In this document: piece after piece, positions 34,837 through 44,317 of the stretch
Layout: each line of letters starts with the position of its first letter
How positions within the stretch are numbered: position 1 is the stretch's first letter
From: an uncultured Clostridia bacterium
GTDB lineage: Bacteria > Bacillota > Clostridia > TANB77 > CAG-508
Assembly: GCA_934130085.1 (NCBI GenBank)
Contig: CAKOXK010000001.1
Span: forward strand, 248,001-312,000
Length of the DNA: 64,000 nucleotides
Direction of reading: 5' to 3'
Notes under the pieces: model-generated
Told to the model about the DNA's origin: nothing
The model's database searches: none
Seen by the model: the letters and a program-made list of their open reading frames with translations, nothing else
Program-made: the position numbers and the translations under genes

Positions 34837-36048
34837 ATGCCAAATAGAAGAACAAGAAGTAGAAGAAGAGAAAAAATACTGGGGATGAGTAATCAAGTTT
34901 TTTTTACGCTACTAATTTCTTTAATTATTATAATTGCATTATTGGTTACAAGTATAACAATAAATAAAATAAAAGAACAAAATAAATTTGCAAAAGTCCA
35001 AGAACAAAAAAATAATGAGGTACAACAAATATATGATGATACCAATAATCATTTAGGACTTACCGATAATTATAGATCAAATACTATTATAAGATTAAGT
35101 GCGGTTGGTGAAATTAATTTTGACAATCAAATAGAAAATAATGTATCAAATTATGATACGATTTTTGAAAATATAAAAAAGTGTTTTAAAGATTCTGATC
35201 TAGTAATAGGAACATACAATGCAAAAATTGAGAATGAGAAAGAAGAAAATTTTGCAAAGAGTGTAAAAGAGTCTGGAGTTGGATTCGTAAGTTTATGCAC
35301 AGAAAATTACACTAATGAAGCAAAAGAAAAATTGCAAAAATGTGAATATCAAACTATAGGAACGTATGATGAAGATGAACAAAATAGAATTACTATAATA
35401 GAAAAAAGAAAAATAAAAATCGCAATAATTGCTTATTCAGAAGAAGATTACAAGAATGGAATAAACGTATTTTCAAAAGAACAGGCAAAAGAGGACTTAG
35501 AGTACGCGAAAGAAAATGCAATTGTAACTATTGTAATGATGAACTTTAAAGAAGACAATAACAAAAATGTATCAGAAACCCAAAAGGAGATTGCAAAATA
35601 CTTAGTAGATAATGGTGCAGATGCTGTAATAGGTACATCGAAATCAAGTATGAAAAAGATGGACATGCTTGAAAATAGAGATGGCAAAAAGTGTTTAGTA
35701 GTATATTCATTAGGAGATTATGTTACAGACTCTACTAGAAAAGATGCCAATATTCAAATAATACTAAATATGCAAATATATGTTAATACAGATGATGAAG
35801 TTTCAATATACAAAGTCGATTATACTCCTGTTTATTTGCATGATTTCGGAAAAAGTGAATATGATGAGAGATATAAATTATTTGATACAAAGTATGAAAT
35901 TGCAAAATATGAAAGTGAACATGATGAAAACAGCAAAAACCAAGTAAATAATTCAGAAGAAACGGTCGATGACGTAATTGATAAAGAAACATACAAAAAA
36001 ATAAAAGAGGCTAGCGAAAAAATAAAAGAAATAATACAAGGTGAATAA
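34837..36048 (+). CDS. CapA-like protein with degenerate metal site
   Basis: 403 residues. A basic N terminus and one membrane helix (~20-45) lead to an extracellular domain of the PGA_cap/CapA metallophosphatase-like family. The fold landmarks remain: IRLSAVGEINFDN (in place of GDIMLDR), NGADAVIGTSKSS (in place of GADVVIGHHPH) and VYSLGDYV (in place of YSLGNF). The usual HWG is replaced by MNFKE. The metal and catalytic residues are thus largely gone, suggesting a structural or sensing role. An acidic C-terminal tail follows. In an apparent operon with rimO (15-nt gap). Confidence 0.7.
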   Translation: MPNRRTRSRRREKILGMSNQVFFTLLISLIIIIALLVTSITINKIKEQNKFAKVQEQKNNEVQQIYDDTNNHLGLTDNYRSNTIIRLSAVGEINFDNQIENNVSNYDTIFENIKKCFKDSDLVIGTYNAKIENEKEENFAKSVKESGVGFVSLCTENYTNEAKEKLQKCEYQTIGTYDEDEQNRITIIEKRKIKIAIIAYSEEDYKNGINVFSKEQAKEDLEYAKENAIVTIVMMNFKEDNNKNVSETQKEIAKYLVDNGADAVIGTSKSSMKKMDMLENRDGKKCLVVYSLGDYVTDSTRKDANIQIILNMQIYVNTDDEVSIYKVDYTPVYLHDFGKSEYDERYKLFDTKYEIAKYESEHDENSKNQVNNSEETVDDVIDKETYKKIKEASEKIKEIIQGE

Positions 36049-36063
36049 AAGAAGGATTTTAGT

Positions 36064-37386
36064 ATGAATGTAGGATTTGTATCATTAGGATGTAGCAAAA
36101 ATTTAGTTGATACAGAAATGATGATAGGACTTTTTAAAGCAAAGAATTTTAAAATAGTAAATGACCCAGAAGAAGCGGATATTATAATAGTTAATACATG
36201 TGGATTCATTGAAAAAGCAAAAGAAGAGGCAATAAATACACTACTTGAGATGGCAGAATATAAAAAAGGCAGATGCAAATATCTAATTGCTACAGGATGT
36301 ATGGTTGAAAGATATAAAGAACAATTAGAAAAGGAAATGCCGGAGGTAGATCTTTTTATAAAGTTTAGTGAATACAAAACTTTATGGGAACAAATAGAAA
36401 ATCTTATAAAAGATAAAGACAAGAGTAATGCAGAACTTGACTTTAATAATAGAGAAATCACAACAGGAAAAAATTATGCATATATAAGAGTTGCAGATGG
36501 ATGTGATAACTTTTGCACATTTTGTGCAATTCCTTATATAAGAGGTAGATTTAAATCAAGGAAAGAAGAAGATATTCTAGAAGAAGTAACAAAACTTGCA
36601 AATGAGGGAATAAAGGAGTTCATAATAATAGCTCAAGATACTACAAAATATGGAATTGATATTTACTCTAAACCAATGCTACATGATTTGTTAAATAAAA
36701 TTAGCAAAATTAAAGGCGTTGAATGGATAAGATTTTTATATTCATATCCAGAAACAATTACTGATGAGTTAATACAAGAAGTAAAGCAAAATGATAAAAT
36801 TTGCAAATATTTTGACATACCTATGCAACATATATCGAATAAAATTTTAAAAAGGATGAATAGGAAAACAACTAAAGAAAGCACAATGAATCTAATAACT
36901 AAATTAAGAAAAGAAATTCCAGGTGTAATTATAAGAAGTACATTAATGGTTGGATTTCCTGGCGAGACTGAAGAGGACTTTAATGAGCTATATGAATTTG
37001 TAAAATGGGCAAAATTCGACAAATTAGGTTGCTTTACATATTCAAAAGAAGATAACACACCAGCAGAAAAGATGGATATGCAAGTTCACCCTAGCACAAA
37101 AAAGTTCAGATATAATAAAATAATGTCATTGCAGCAGCAAATATCTAAAGAAAATCTAAAAAGGTTTATAGGAAAAGAATTTAAAGCTTTACTAGAAGAT
37201 GCATATATAAATGATGAAAAAGAATTATACTATGTTGCAAGAACATATATGGATGTACCAGAAATAGACGGATATATTTATGTGAAAGCAAATAAAGAAG
37301 ACACAGAAAAAGTGATGCTAAATACGTTCGCTAAATGCAAAGTAATTGATGTAAAAGAATATGATTTGGTTGCTAAATTTACTTAG
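36064..37386 (+). CDS. rimO: Ribosomal protein S12 methylthiotransferase RimO
   Basis: 440 residues. The N-terminal MTTase domain has the three cluster cysteines in SLGCSKN, NTCGFI and ATGCMVERY. The radical-SAM domain has CDNFCTFCAIP (CxxxCxxC), and a C-terminal TRAM domain (~375-440) binds S12. It adds a methylthio group to an Asp of S12. SLGCSKNLVDTE distinguishes RimO from MiaB. AAGGA precedes the ATG. Confidence 0.96.
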   Translation: MNVGFVSLGCSKNLVDTEMMIGLFKAKNFKIVNDPEEADIIIVNTCGFIEKAKEEAINTLLEMAEYKKGRCKYLIATGCMVERYKEQLEKEMPEVDLFIKFSEYKTLWEQIENLIKDKDKSNAELDFNNREITTGKNYAYIRVADGCDNFCTFCAIPYIRGRFKSRKEEDILEEVTKLANEGIKEFIIIAQDTTKYGIDIYSKPMLHDLLNKISKIKGVEWIRFLYSYPETITDELIQEVKQNDKICKYFDIPMQHISNKILKRMNRKTTKESTMNLITKLRKEIPGVIIRSTLMVGFPGETEEDFNELYEFVKWAKFDKLGCFTYSKEDNTPAEKMDMQVHPSTKKFRYNKIMSLQQQISKENLKRFIGKEFKALLEDAYINDEKELYYVARTYMDVPEIDGYIYVKANKEDTEKVMLNTFAKCKVIDVKEYDLVAKFT

Positions 37387-37502
37387 AAAAGATACTAAAA
37401 ACCTATGAAATAAGCAAAAAATAAAAGAACGGTAGAAAAGCAATAGAAGAAAAGCAAAACCAAACATCTAGAAATATTTTTTACTTATTTTAATAAAAAG
37501 TA

Positions 37503-37531
37503 TTGACAAATAAAAAAGCAAATAGTAGAAT
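37503..37531 (+). promoter_or_regulatory. Promoter of the YgjP-like gene
   Basis: TTGACA (37503-37508), 17-bp spacer, TAGAAT (37526-37531). Confidence 0.8.
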
Positions 37532-37605
37532 AAAAGCGAACAAAGGTTCAAAAAACTAATTAATATCGTTTAAGCTAGTTAATATACCAAAAAGGAGCTT
37601 TTAAA

Positions 37606-38298
37606 ATGAAAAAGATTAAATATGAAAACAAAACCATAGCATACACTGTAAATAAGGCAAGAATTAAAAATGTATACATTTCAATTCAAAATGGTGAAGT
37701 AGTTGTAAAAGCTCCATGGTATGTAACTCAAAATCAGATCCAAGAAGTTGTAGAAAGAAAGAGAGAATGGATACTTAATGCATTAGAAAAGTATCAGGTA
37801 TCTCCTAGAAAGCAAAAAAAATATGCTGATGGAGAAAAGTTTCAGATTCTTGGAAAAAACTATTATCTAAATATATATTATAAAGATACAAATAAAGCAT
37901 TATTAAATGTTGAAAATAGTAAAATAGAGGTTGTATTACCACTTCGTTTTTCTGAAGAAGATAATGAAGAGCAAATAAAGAAAATGATTAACAAAATGTA
38001 TTACATGATAGCCGAAAGAGAAGTAGAATCATCAATGGAAAAAATGCGTAAGTTAGTAGGACTTGCTCCAGAAGAATATCGTATAAAAGATGTAAAAACT
38101 TGTTGGGGTAGTTGCTCATCAAATAAAAAAATCACTATAAATCAAAAATTAATGATGTATTCAAAACATGCAATTGATTACGTTGTACTACATGAAATTT
38201 GCCATTTAAAATATATGAATCATTCAAAGAAGTTCTGGGCTATGGTAGAACAATATATGCCAGATTATAAAGAGGCAGAAAAAGAATTAAAAATGTGA
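37606..38298 (+). CDS. YgjP/WLM-type metallopeptidase (DUF45)
   Basis: 230 residues. The zinc motif is HEICH (~201) with a further His in NHSKKFW, and the family sequence KTCWGSCSS precedes it. Homologues are called M48-like or YgjP; the physiological substrate is not known. Strong AAGGAG site. No signal peptide, so cytoplasmic. Confidence 0.88.
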   Translation: MKKIKYENKTIAYTVNKARIKNVYISIQNGEVVVKAPWYVTQNQIQEVVERKREWILNALEKYQVSPRKQKKYADGEKFQILGKNYYLNIYYKDTNKALLNVENSKIEVVLPLRFSEEDNEEQIKKMINKMYYMIAEREVESSMEKMRKLVGLAPEEYRIKDVKTCWGSCSSNKKITINQKLMMYSKHAIDYVVLHEICHLKYMNHSKKFWAMVEQYMPDYKEAEKELKM

Positions 38299-38436
38299 GG
38301 CAAAAAAATACAATTTAAACATTAATACGAATATTAATGTTGTCAATAAAGTAGAATAAAACGAATGAATAAAATAAAAAAATAAAAACGTGAACAATAT
38401 AAAATTATGTAATCATAAAATAAAATACAGTAAAAG

Positions 38437-38476
38437 AAAGGAGCGCATGTAAACATACATGCAAATGTTAAAATGA
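38437..38476 (+). promoter_or_regulatory. Hairpin and mini-ORF between the ribosome site and the dut start
   Basis: The only good ribosome site, AAAGGAG (38437-38443), is 29 nt from the dut ATG (38473). Between them is the hairpin GCATGT/ACATGC (38445-38462), then a 5-codon ORF (ATG 38459) whose TGA overlaps the dut ATG. The hairpin could bring the site to working distance, or the mini-ORF could feed dut by re-initiation. Confidence 0.45.
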
Positions 38477-38937
38477 GTAAGTTAAGAGGATTTGAAGTAG
38501 CAAAAGGATTTGAAGATAAAAAGATAAATATGCCAGTCAGAAAAACAAAGTTTTCTGCTGGATATGATGTAGAAGCAGCAGAAGATGTAGTTATAAAACC
38601 ATATAAGCCAGGAGATAATCCAACTTTAGTTCCTACTGGAATAAAAGCTTATATGCAAGATGATGAGTACCTTATGCTATGCAATAGAAGTTCTAATCCA
38701 AAAAAGAAGGGATTAGTACTAGCTAATGGTGTAGGAATTGTAGACAAAGATTTCTATGGAAATCCTGATAACGATGGAGCATTTGCTTTTGCATTTATTA
38801 ATATAAAAGACACTGATTGTGTAATAAAAAAAGGAGATGCAATAGGACAAGCTATATTCCAAAAGTATTATGTTACAGATGATGACAAGGCAGATGGAAA
38901 ACGTCTAGGTGGCTTTGGCTCTACAAATAAGAATTAA
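38473..38937 (+). CDS. dut: dUTP diphosphatase
   Basis: 154 residues, a trimeric dUTPase that hydrolyses dUTP to dUMP and pyrophosphate. Motif 1 SAGYDVEAA, motif 2 NRSS, motif 3 GIVDKDFYGN (with the uracil-pocket loop), motif 4 KKGDAIGQAIFQ and the C-terminal motif 5 LGGFGSTNKN. The inserts around NPDNDGAFAFAF resemble the clostridial/phage subgroup. Confidence 0.92.
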   Translation: MSKLRGFEVAKGFEDKKINMPVRKTKFSAGYDVEAAEDVVIKPYKPGDNPTLVPTGIKAYMQDDEYLMLCNRSSNPKKKGLVLANGVGIVDKDFYGNPDNDGAFAFAFINIKDTDCVIKKGDAIGQAIFQKYYVTDDDKADGKRLGGFGSTNKN

Positions 38938-38966
38938 TTGTTTTTTTACAAAATGAATTTATATCC

Positions 38967-38995
38967 TTTACATAAGCTTTAAATTATGCTATAAT
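38967..38995 (+). promoter_or_regulatory. Promoter of the CarD-family gene
   Basis: TTTACA (38967-38972), 17-bp spacer, TATAAT (38990-38995). Confidence 0.8.
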
Positions 38996-39060
38996 TAGAG
39001 TGTGGTAAAAAAAGGCGTATTTTGGCTCTTAATAGCCATAAATTGGAAAGGAGAGTTGCT

Positions 39061-39636
39061 ATGTTTAATGTAGGAGACAAAATTGTATATCCAATGCATG
39101 GTGCAGGTACAATTGATTCAATTGAGGAAAAAGAAGTATTAGGAGAGAAAAAACAATATTATATAATTAATATGCCAGGAGAGGTAAAAGTCATGGTCCC
39201 AACAGATCATGCTGAATCTATGGGTGTTAGAAGTATTATAGATGCAAATGGTGCAAATAAAGTTTTATCAATTCTTGAAAAAGATGAAACAGAAATGTCT
39301 GATAACTGGAATAAAAGATATAGAGATAATCTTGATAAAATGAAAACTGGAGATATCTATCAGGTTGCAGATGTAGTTAGAAACCTAAGCTTTAAGCAAA
39401 AGGAAAGAGGAACTTTATCTACAGGAGAAAAAAAGATGTTAAATAATGCAAAACTAATTTTAGTTAGTGAATTAGTTTTAGCAGAGCATTCTTCTAAAGA
39501 TGAAATTGAGCAATTAGTTGATAATAAAATTGACATGTCATACAAAGAGTATAGAGTTCCAACAGAGGCTAAAATAGATTTAAAGCAAAGTGCAGTAAGC
39601 AAATTTGTTCCATTTGATGGTACAATGAATTCATAA
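39061..39636 (+). CDS. CarD/CdnL-family RNA polymerase-binding regulator
   Basis: 191 residues. The N-terminal Tudor-like domain (1-65; MFNVGDKIVYPMHGAGTIDSIEE) is the one also found in Mfd and binds the RNAP beta subunit; the helical C-terminal part (~75-170) contacts DNA near the -10. Such proteins stabilise open complexes, notably at rRNA promoters. ATG 39061 is chosen because AAAGGAG is 7 nt upstream; the frame extends to 39022 without a ribosome site. The 290-bp gap that follows is A+T-rich with no clear signal. Confidence 0.9.
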   Translation: MFNVGDKIVYPMHGAGTIDSIEEKEVLGEKKQYYIINMPGEVKVMVPTDHAESMGVRSIIDANGANKVLSILEKDETEMSDNWNKRYRDNLDKMKTGDIYQVADVVRNLSFKQKERGTLSTGEKKMLNNAKLILVSELVLAEHSSKDEIEQLVDNKIDMSYKEYRVPTEAKIDLKQSAVSKFVPFDGTMNS

Positions 39637-39926
39637 AAAGGAATGTGTGAATTTCATAAATAAAAGAATAAAGAATGTGCGAATTCAGAAAAAATCAATA
39701 CATGAAAATATAAACATAAGACCAGAACAAATGTATAAGAAATATTTATAGATGCAAACTAAGAAAAGAGAGACTTTAATTTATAATAAAATCATATAGA
39801 ACATAAAAATGTGTTTTTAAATTATAATTAAACCTCTTTTTTTTCTACGCTTTTGAAAATAAAAAATAAGAAGGATTAAAACACTTTATGTCGAATAATA
39901 TATTATGGGTGAAGAGAGGGTAATAA

Positions 39927-41741
39927 ATGGCTAATTATAGTGATGAATTACTAGAAGAAATAAGAAGTCGTAATGACATAGTTGATGTAGTTTCACAATA
40001 TGTTTCTCTTAAAAGAAAAGGAAGAAACTATTTTGGATTATGTCCTTTTCATAATGAAAAATCGCCGTCTTTTTCTGTTTCGCCTGATAAACAAATTTTT
40101 CACTGTTTTGGTTGCAACGTTGGAGGTAATGTTTTTCATTTCATTATGAAAATTGAAAACGTTTCTTTTTTTGAAAGTGTAGCAATACTTGCTACAAGGG
40201 CAGGAATTGAGTTGCCAACAGTTACATCTGGCTATGATGAAGCAAAAACAAAACTTAAAAATGAAGTTTATAAATTAAACTTAGATGCTGCAGAGTTTTA
40301 TCATCAAAATTTATATAAACCAACATCAAAAACAGCACAAGAATACATAAAAAAGAGAAAACTTGATAACAATACATTAAAATCATTTTTAATTGGATAT
40401 GCAGGTACTAGTAATGAATTACTTTCATATTTAAAAAGCAAAGGGTATTCAGAAGAGGTTATGCTTGCATCGGCTCTAATAGGAAAGTCAAGAGAGGGAA
40501 GATTATATGATAAATTTAGAAATCGTATAATGTTTCCTATACAAGATATTAGAAACAGAGTAATAGCTTTTGGCGGTAGAAATGTCGTTCAGAAAGAAAA
40601 GTATGATGCATTTGATCCAAAATATTTAAATTCTCCAGAAAACATTGTCTATAGTAAAGGAAGAAACTTATTTGGTTTAAATGTTGCAAAAAGACATGCT
40701 GAAAATGGAATGCTAAAAAGGCTACTTATTGTTGAAGGATATATGGATGCAATATCTTTATATCAAAGAGGAATTACTAATGTAGTTGCTTCACTTGGAA
40801 CAGCATTAACTGATAATCAGGGCAGACTTTTAAGAAGGAATGCCGAACAAGTTATACTTGGTTATGATTCAGACGGACCAGGGCAAAATGCAATAATGAG
40901 AGGCATTGATATATTAAGAAGTATGGGAGTAGACATACGTGTACTTCAAATAAGTGGTGCAAAAGACCCTGATGAATTTGTACTAAAATATGGACCAGAT
41001 AGATTTAAAAGATGTATGGATAATGCAATATCAGTTGTAGAATTTAAGGTAAAGGTATTAAAAAAAGATTTAAATCTTGATAATATCAGTGACAAAATCA
41101 AATTTTTAAATGAAATGGCAAAAGTGCTTGCAACAGTCGATAATACAATGGAAAGAGAAGTATATATTGATAAATTATCTGAAACATATAAGATTACTAA
41201 AGAAGCAATATATTCAGAGGTAAATAAAATTCTATTTAAAACAGATGCAAAAGTTCAAACTCTTGAAAGAAGAAAAGAACCAATTATTATAAAAAACGAA
41301 CAAACTAAAGTTGATTCTGCAACTTTACGAAGAGAAAAAATGTTAATATACTTATTGATTAATCATCAAAATGATGCATTTAAAAGAATAAATAGTGTAG
41401 TTAAAGTAGAATATATAAAAGATGAAACCAATAAAAAAATAGTAGAAAAATTGTATGAAATGCTTTCAAAAGGAGTTAGCACAGAAAACGTGTTAGATTG
41501 GTTTGACGACGAGTCTACAATCAACTACATAAGTGGAATTTTGGCAAATGATTTTGAGATAACTGATGTAAATAAGGCAATAGAGGATATCGAAAAAACA
41601 TATTTAAAAGAAAGTAAAATCGTAAGAAGAAATGAAATAATAAAATTACTAGAAAATAGAGATAGCATGAATCCAGAAGAAAAAACAAAATTAGAAAGAG
41701 AACTAAACAACATAATTATTGACTTAGCCAGAATGAAATAG
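39927..41741 (+). CDS. dnaG: DNA primase
   Basis: 604 residues. The zinc-binding domain is CPFHNEKSPSFSV and HCFGC (~39-65). The RNA polymerase domain with TOPRIM (VEGYMDAIS ~270, GYDSDGPGQ ~315) makes primers for replication, and a C-terminal DnaB-binding region follows. Length is normal. It is 9 nt before rpoD, the conserved dnaG-rpoD pair of the macromolecular synthesis operon; rpsU is not here. Confidence 0.96.
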   Translation: MANYSDELLEEIRSRNDIVDVVSQYVSLKRKGRNYFGLCPFHNEKSPSFSVSPDKQIFHCFGCNVGGNVFHFIMKIENVSFFESVAILATRAGIELPTVTSGYDEAKTKLKNEVYKLNLDAAEFYHQNLYKPTSKTAQEYIKKRKLDNNTLKSFLIGYAGTSNELLSYLKSKGYSEEVMLASALIGKSREGRLYDKFRNRIMFPIQDIRNRVIAFGGRNVVQKEKYDAFDPKYLNSPENIVYSKGRNLFGLNVAKRHAENGMLKRLLIVEGYMDAISLYQRGITNVVASLGTALTDNQGRLLRRNAEQVILGYDSDGPGQNAIMRGIDILRSMGVDIRVLQISGAKDPDEFVLKYGPDRFKRCMDNAISVVEFKVKVLKKDLNLDNISDKIKFLNEMAKVLATVDNTMEREVYIDKLSETYKITKEAIYSEVNKILFKTDAKVQTLERRKEPIIIKNEQTKVDSATLRREKMLIYLLINHQNDAFKRINSVVKVEYIKDETNKKIVEKLYEMLSKGVSTENVLDWFDDESTINYISGILANDFEITDVNKAIEDIEKTYLKESKIVRRNEIIKLLENRDSMNPEEKTKLERELNNIIIDLARMK

Positions 41742-41750
41742 GAGGTTGAA

Positions 41751-43178
41751 ATGAAAAAAGTTGCAAACGTTGAAGAAAATAAAACTATAAAAACAAGTAA
41801 AGCAGATAAAGAATCTAATAAAAAAAGCACAAATATAAAAGAAACTAAGAGTAAAAAAGAAGAAAAACAAAGCAAAAACAAAGCAGAAATAAAAAAGTTA
41901 GAAGTACAAGATAATGAAGAAACAAAAAAATTGGAAAAAGAGGATAAAAAAGAAACTAAAAAATTAGAAAAGCAAGATAAAAAAGAAACTGAAAAACTAG
42001 AAAAAGAGGACAAAAGAGAAACTAAGAAAGCAGAAAAAGAAGAAAGTCATGCAAATTTAAGTAATGAAATTTCAAAGCAATCTACAGAAGAAGAGAAAAT
42101 TGATAATGATAAACTTGTAAAATTAATAAATAAGGCTAAGAAAAACGGAAAAGTTACTTATGGAGATATTGCTCAGCAACTTGGTAATGCATCACCAGAA
42201 GAAATGGAACAAGCTTTTGCAGCACTTGAACACAATGGAATTAGCGTTTCCGGAGATGATGATTTAGATGAGATTGAACCTAATTCAGAGGATTTGGCAG
42301 AAGTTGAAGATATTGCAGTAGAAGATATAGATGTAGATAGCATGGAAGGGGTAAAGATAGATGACCCTGTTAGAATGTATCTTAGAGAAATTGGAAAAAT
42401 CCCATTACTTAGTTATGAAGATGAGCTAAGCTTGGCAAAAAGAATTTTGGAGGGAGATGAAGAAGCAAAGAAAAAGCTTACTGAATCAAACCTAAGACTA
42501 GTTGTAAGTATTGCAAAAAAATATGTTGGAAGAGGAATGCTATTCTTAGATCTTATTCAAGAAGGAAACATGGGATTAATAAAGGCTGTTGAGAAATTTG
42601 ATTATACTAAAGGATATAAATTTAGTACTTATGCTACATGGTGGATAAGACAAGCTATAACAAGAGCAATAGCTGACCAAGCAAGGACCATAAGAATTCC
42701 AGTTCACATGGTTGAAACCATTAACAAATTATTAAGAACTTCAAGACATTTATTACAGCAAAACGGTAGAGAACCTACACCAGAAGAAATTGCTCAAGAA
42801 ATGGAGCTTCCAGTAGAAAAAGTTCTTGAAATACAAAAAATAGCACAAGACCCAGTATCACTTGAAACTCCAATAGGTGAAGAAAATGACAGCCATTTAG
42901 GAGACTTTATTCAAGATGAGGATTCACCTTCTCCACAAGATGCTGCATCATATACAATGTTAAAAGAGCAATTAAATGATGTTATGAAAACATTGACTCC
43001 TAGAGAGGCAAAAGTTCTAAGACTTAGATTTGGACTTGATGATGGAAAAGCAAGAACACTAGAAGAAGTTGGAAAACAATTTAATGTAACACGTGAAAGA
43101 ATTAGACAAATCGAAGCAAAAGCTCTTAGAAAATTAAGACATCCATCAAGAAGTAAAAAATTAAAAGAATACATGTAA
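41751..43178 (+). CDS. rpoD: Primary sigma factor RpoD (SigA)
   Basis: 475 residues. Region 1.1-like (~120-170), region 1.2/2.1 ([17 protein letters not shown]), region 2 ([33 protein letters not shown]), region 3 and region 4 ([32 protein letters not shown]) are intact. It recognises the TTGACA/TATAAT promoters seen through the window. Before region 1.1 there is a ~100-residue Lys/Glu-rich extension containing repeats such as ETKKLEK, not typical of SigA. AGGAGG precedes the ATG. Confidence 0.96.
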   Translation: MKKVANVEENKTIKTSKADKESNKKSTNIKETKSKKEEKQSKNKAEIKKLEVQDNEETKKLEKEDKKETKKLEKQDKKETEKLEKEDKRETKKAEKEESHANLSNEISKQSTEEEKIDNDKLVKLINKAKKNGKVTYGDIAQQLGNASPEEMEQAFAALEHNGISVSGDDDLDEIEPNSEDLAEVEDIAVEDIDVDSMEGVKIDDPVRMYLREIGKIPLLSYEDELSLAKRILEGDEEAKKKLTESNLRLVVSIAKKYVGRGMLFLDLIQEGNMGLIKAVEKFDYTKGYKFSTYATWWIRQAITRAIADQARTIRIPVHMVETINKLLRTSRHLLQQNGREPTPEEIAQEMELPVEKVLEIQKIAQDPVSLETPIGEENDSHLGDFIQDEDSPSPQDAASYTMLKEQLNDVMKTLTPREAKVLRLRFGLDDGKARTLEEVGKQFNVTRERIRQIEAKALRKLRHPSRSKKLKEYM

Positions 43179-43313
43179 AAAAATTAATATTATATTGTTT
43201 AAAATGCTATTGTTATTACAATAAAAGCTAAAATGTTTCAATCTTCGTTAGTTAAGATAACTTTCAGAAGATTGAAACAAACAAGGCATAAAACATATAA
43301 TATTAATTTTTTT
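43177..43313. repeat. Palindromic intergenic element, complete copy at 43.2 kb
   Basis: 137 bp with terminal repeats AAAAATTAATATTATATTGTTT (one base missing on the right arm). The inner stem GTTTCAATCTTC/GAAGATTGAAAC is the compensatory variant of copy 2. It starts at the rpoD stop codon and may serve as its terminator. Confidence 0.88.
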
Positions 43314-43441
43314 ATGGATTTTTCTATCAATATAATTTCACAATTAATATGATTTATAATTGATATGCCTTAACAATTGAAATTATTTGTAATTTATATA
43401 TTCTACAATTGATAAAACATACAGTTAAGGTAGTTCTACAA

Positions 43442-44185
43442 CTAATATAATTTTACGATAGCATGTATAACTGATTCGTCCTCATTTTTAATAACAATAG
43501 TATAAACATTATTTTCAACATACAAAGAAGAATGAATTGTTTCTCCATACTTGATTTCTTTTTTATAAATTATCTCAAGATTATTAAGTTCCTTACCATC
43601 ATAAACATCAAGAGGAAGTAATTCATACGCAAAGTTCAAGTAGTTTAAGTTATGTACATGACGATTAATGTCTAAATCAAATCTTCTAATCTTATAATAA
43701 TCTTTTGAAACTAACTCTGATGTTGGAATTGGAATTTTCAACATTTCATTATCATCAAAAACAGACTCATTGACAAAACCATGATAAATTTTATCAAGAT
43801 TTTCTGGAAGTTTTGCAATTTTTCCTTTTAAAGTATCAATTAAACACCATTTTGAACTTGCAATTGCACATACATTTCCTTGAGAATCAATAACTTTAAA
43901 ATCTCTTAATACAAAAATTGGGTTAAAAAAGCGACCCCATGTTTTTACAGTAACTTTTTCATCAGCTGCTGGTCTTCTAAAAACTTGAAGTCTCCAGCTA
44001 AGAATGACCCAAGATAAATTATCTGGAGCAATATCTGCGAAAGAAAAGTGACAGTAAGCAGAATGAGCTCCTGCTAAATTTTCCATAAGTGATAAAAAGC
44101 TTTTGTTTGTGAGTACATTATGTATTCCTGTTTGAGTAAAGCTTGTAATATAATCTTCTTCAAAAATACTATTTTCTAATTTCAT
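43442..44185 (-). CDS. Acyl-ACP thioesterase
   Basis: 247 residues with two hot-dog domains. It hydrolyses acyl-ACP to free fatty acid. The first domain carries the SWVILSWRLQVFRRPAADEKV and TWGRFF region. The second begins with RRFDLDINRHVHNLNYLNFAYE, which resembles the catalytic Asp/Asn-His motif. Of the bacterial Fat/TesA-plant-like family common in clostridia. Its product could be a substrate of the acyl-CoA synthetase at 31065, though they are 11 kb apart. GAGGAA precedes the ATG. Confidence 0.9.
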   Translation of the reverse strand: MKLENSIFEEDYITSFTQTGIHNVLTNKSFLSLMENLAGAHSAYCHFSFADIAPDNLSWVILSWRLQVFRRPAADEKVTVKTWGRFFNPIFVLRDFKVIDSQGNVCAIASSKWCLIDTLKGKIAKLPENLDKIYHGFVNESVFDDNEMLKIPIPTSELVSKDYYKIRRFDLDINRHVHNLNYLNFAYELLPLDVYDGKELNNLEIIYKKEIKYGETIHSSLYVENNVYTIVIKNEDESVIHAIVKLY

Positions 44186-44232
44186 TTTAATTCCTCATAA
44201 TCTAGTAAATGTTTTTTATTAATATGTCTGTT

Positions 44233-44265
44233 ATTATAGCATAAAAAAATAAAATGTGCTATAAT
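44233..44265. promoter_or_regulatory. Overlapping divergent promoters with palindrome
   Basis: TATAAT faces right at 44260-44265 and left as the complement of 44233-44238. TTATAGCA and TGCTATAA, which include both -10s, form an inverted repeat. One regulator could therefore control both the thioesterase and the radical-SAM gene. Confidence 0.55.
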
Positions 44266-44317
44266 TTTTTTTATATTAGGTAAGTCATAATTTTTACATA
44301 GAAGGGTAAATAAGTAG

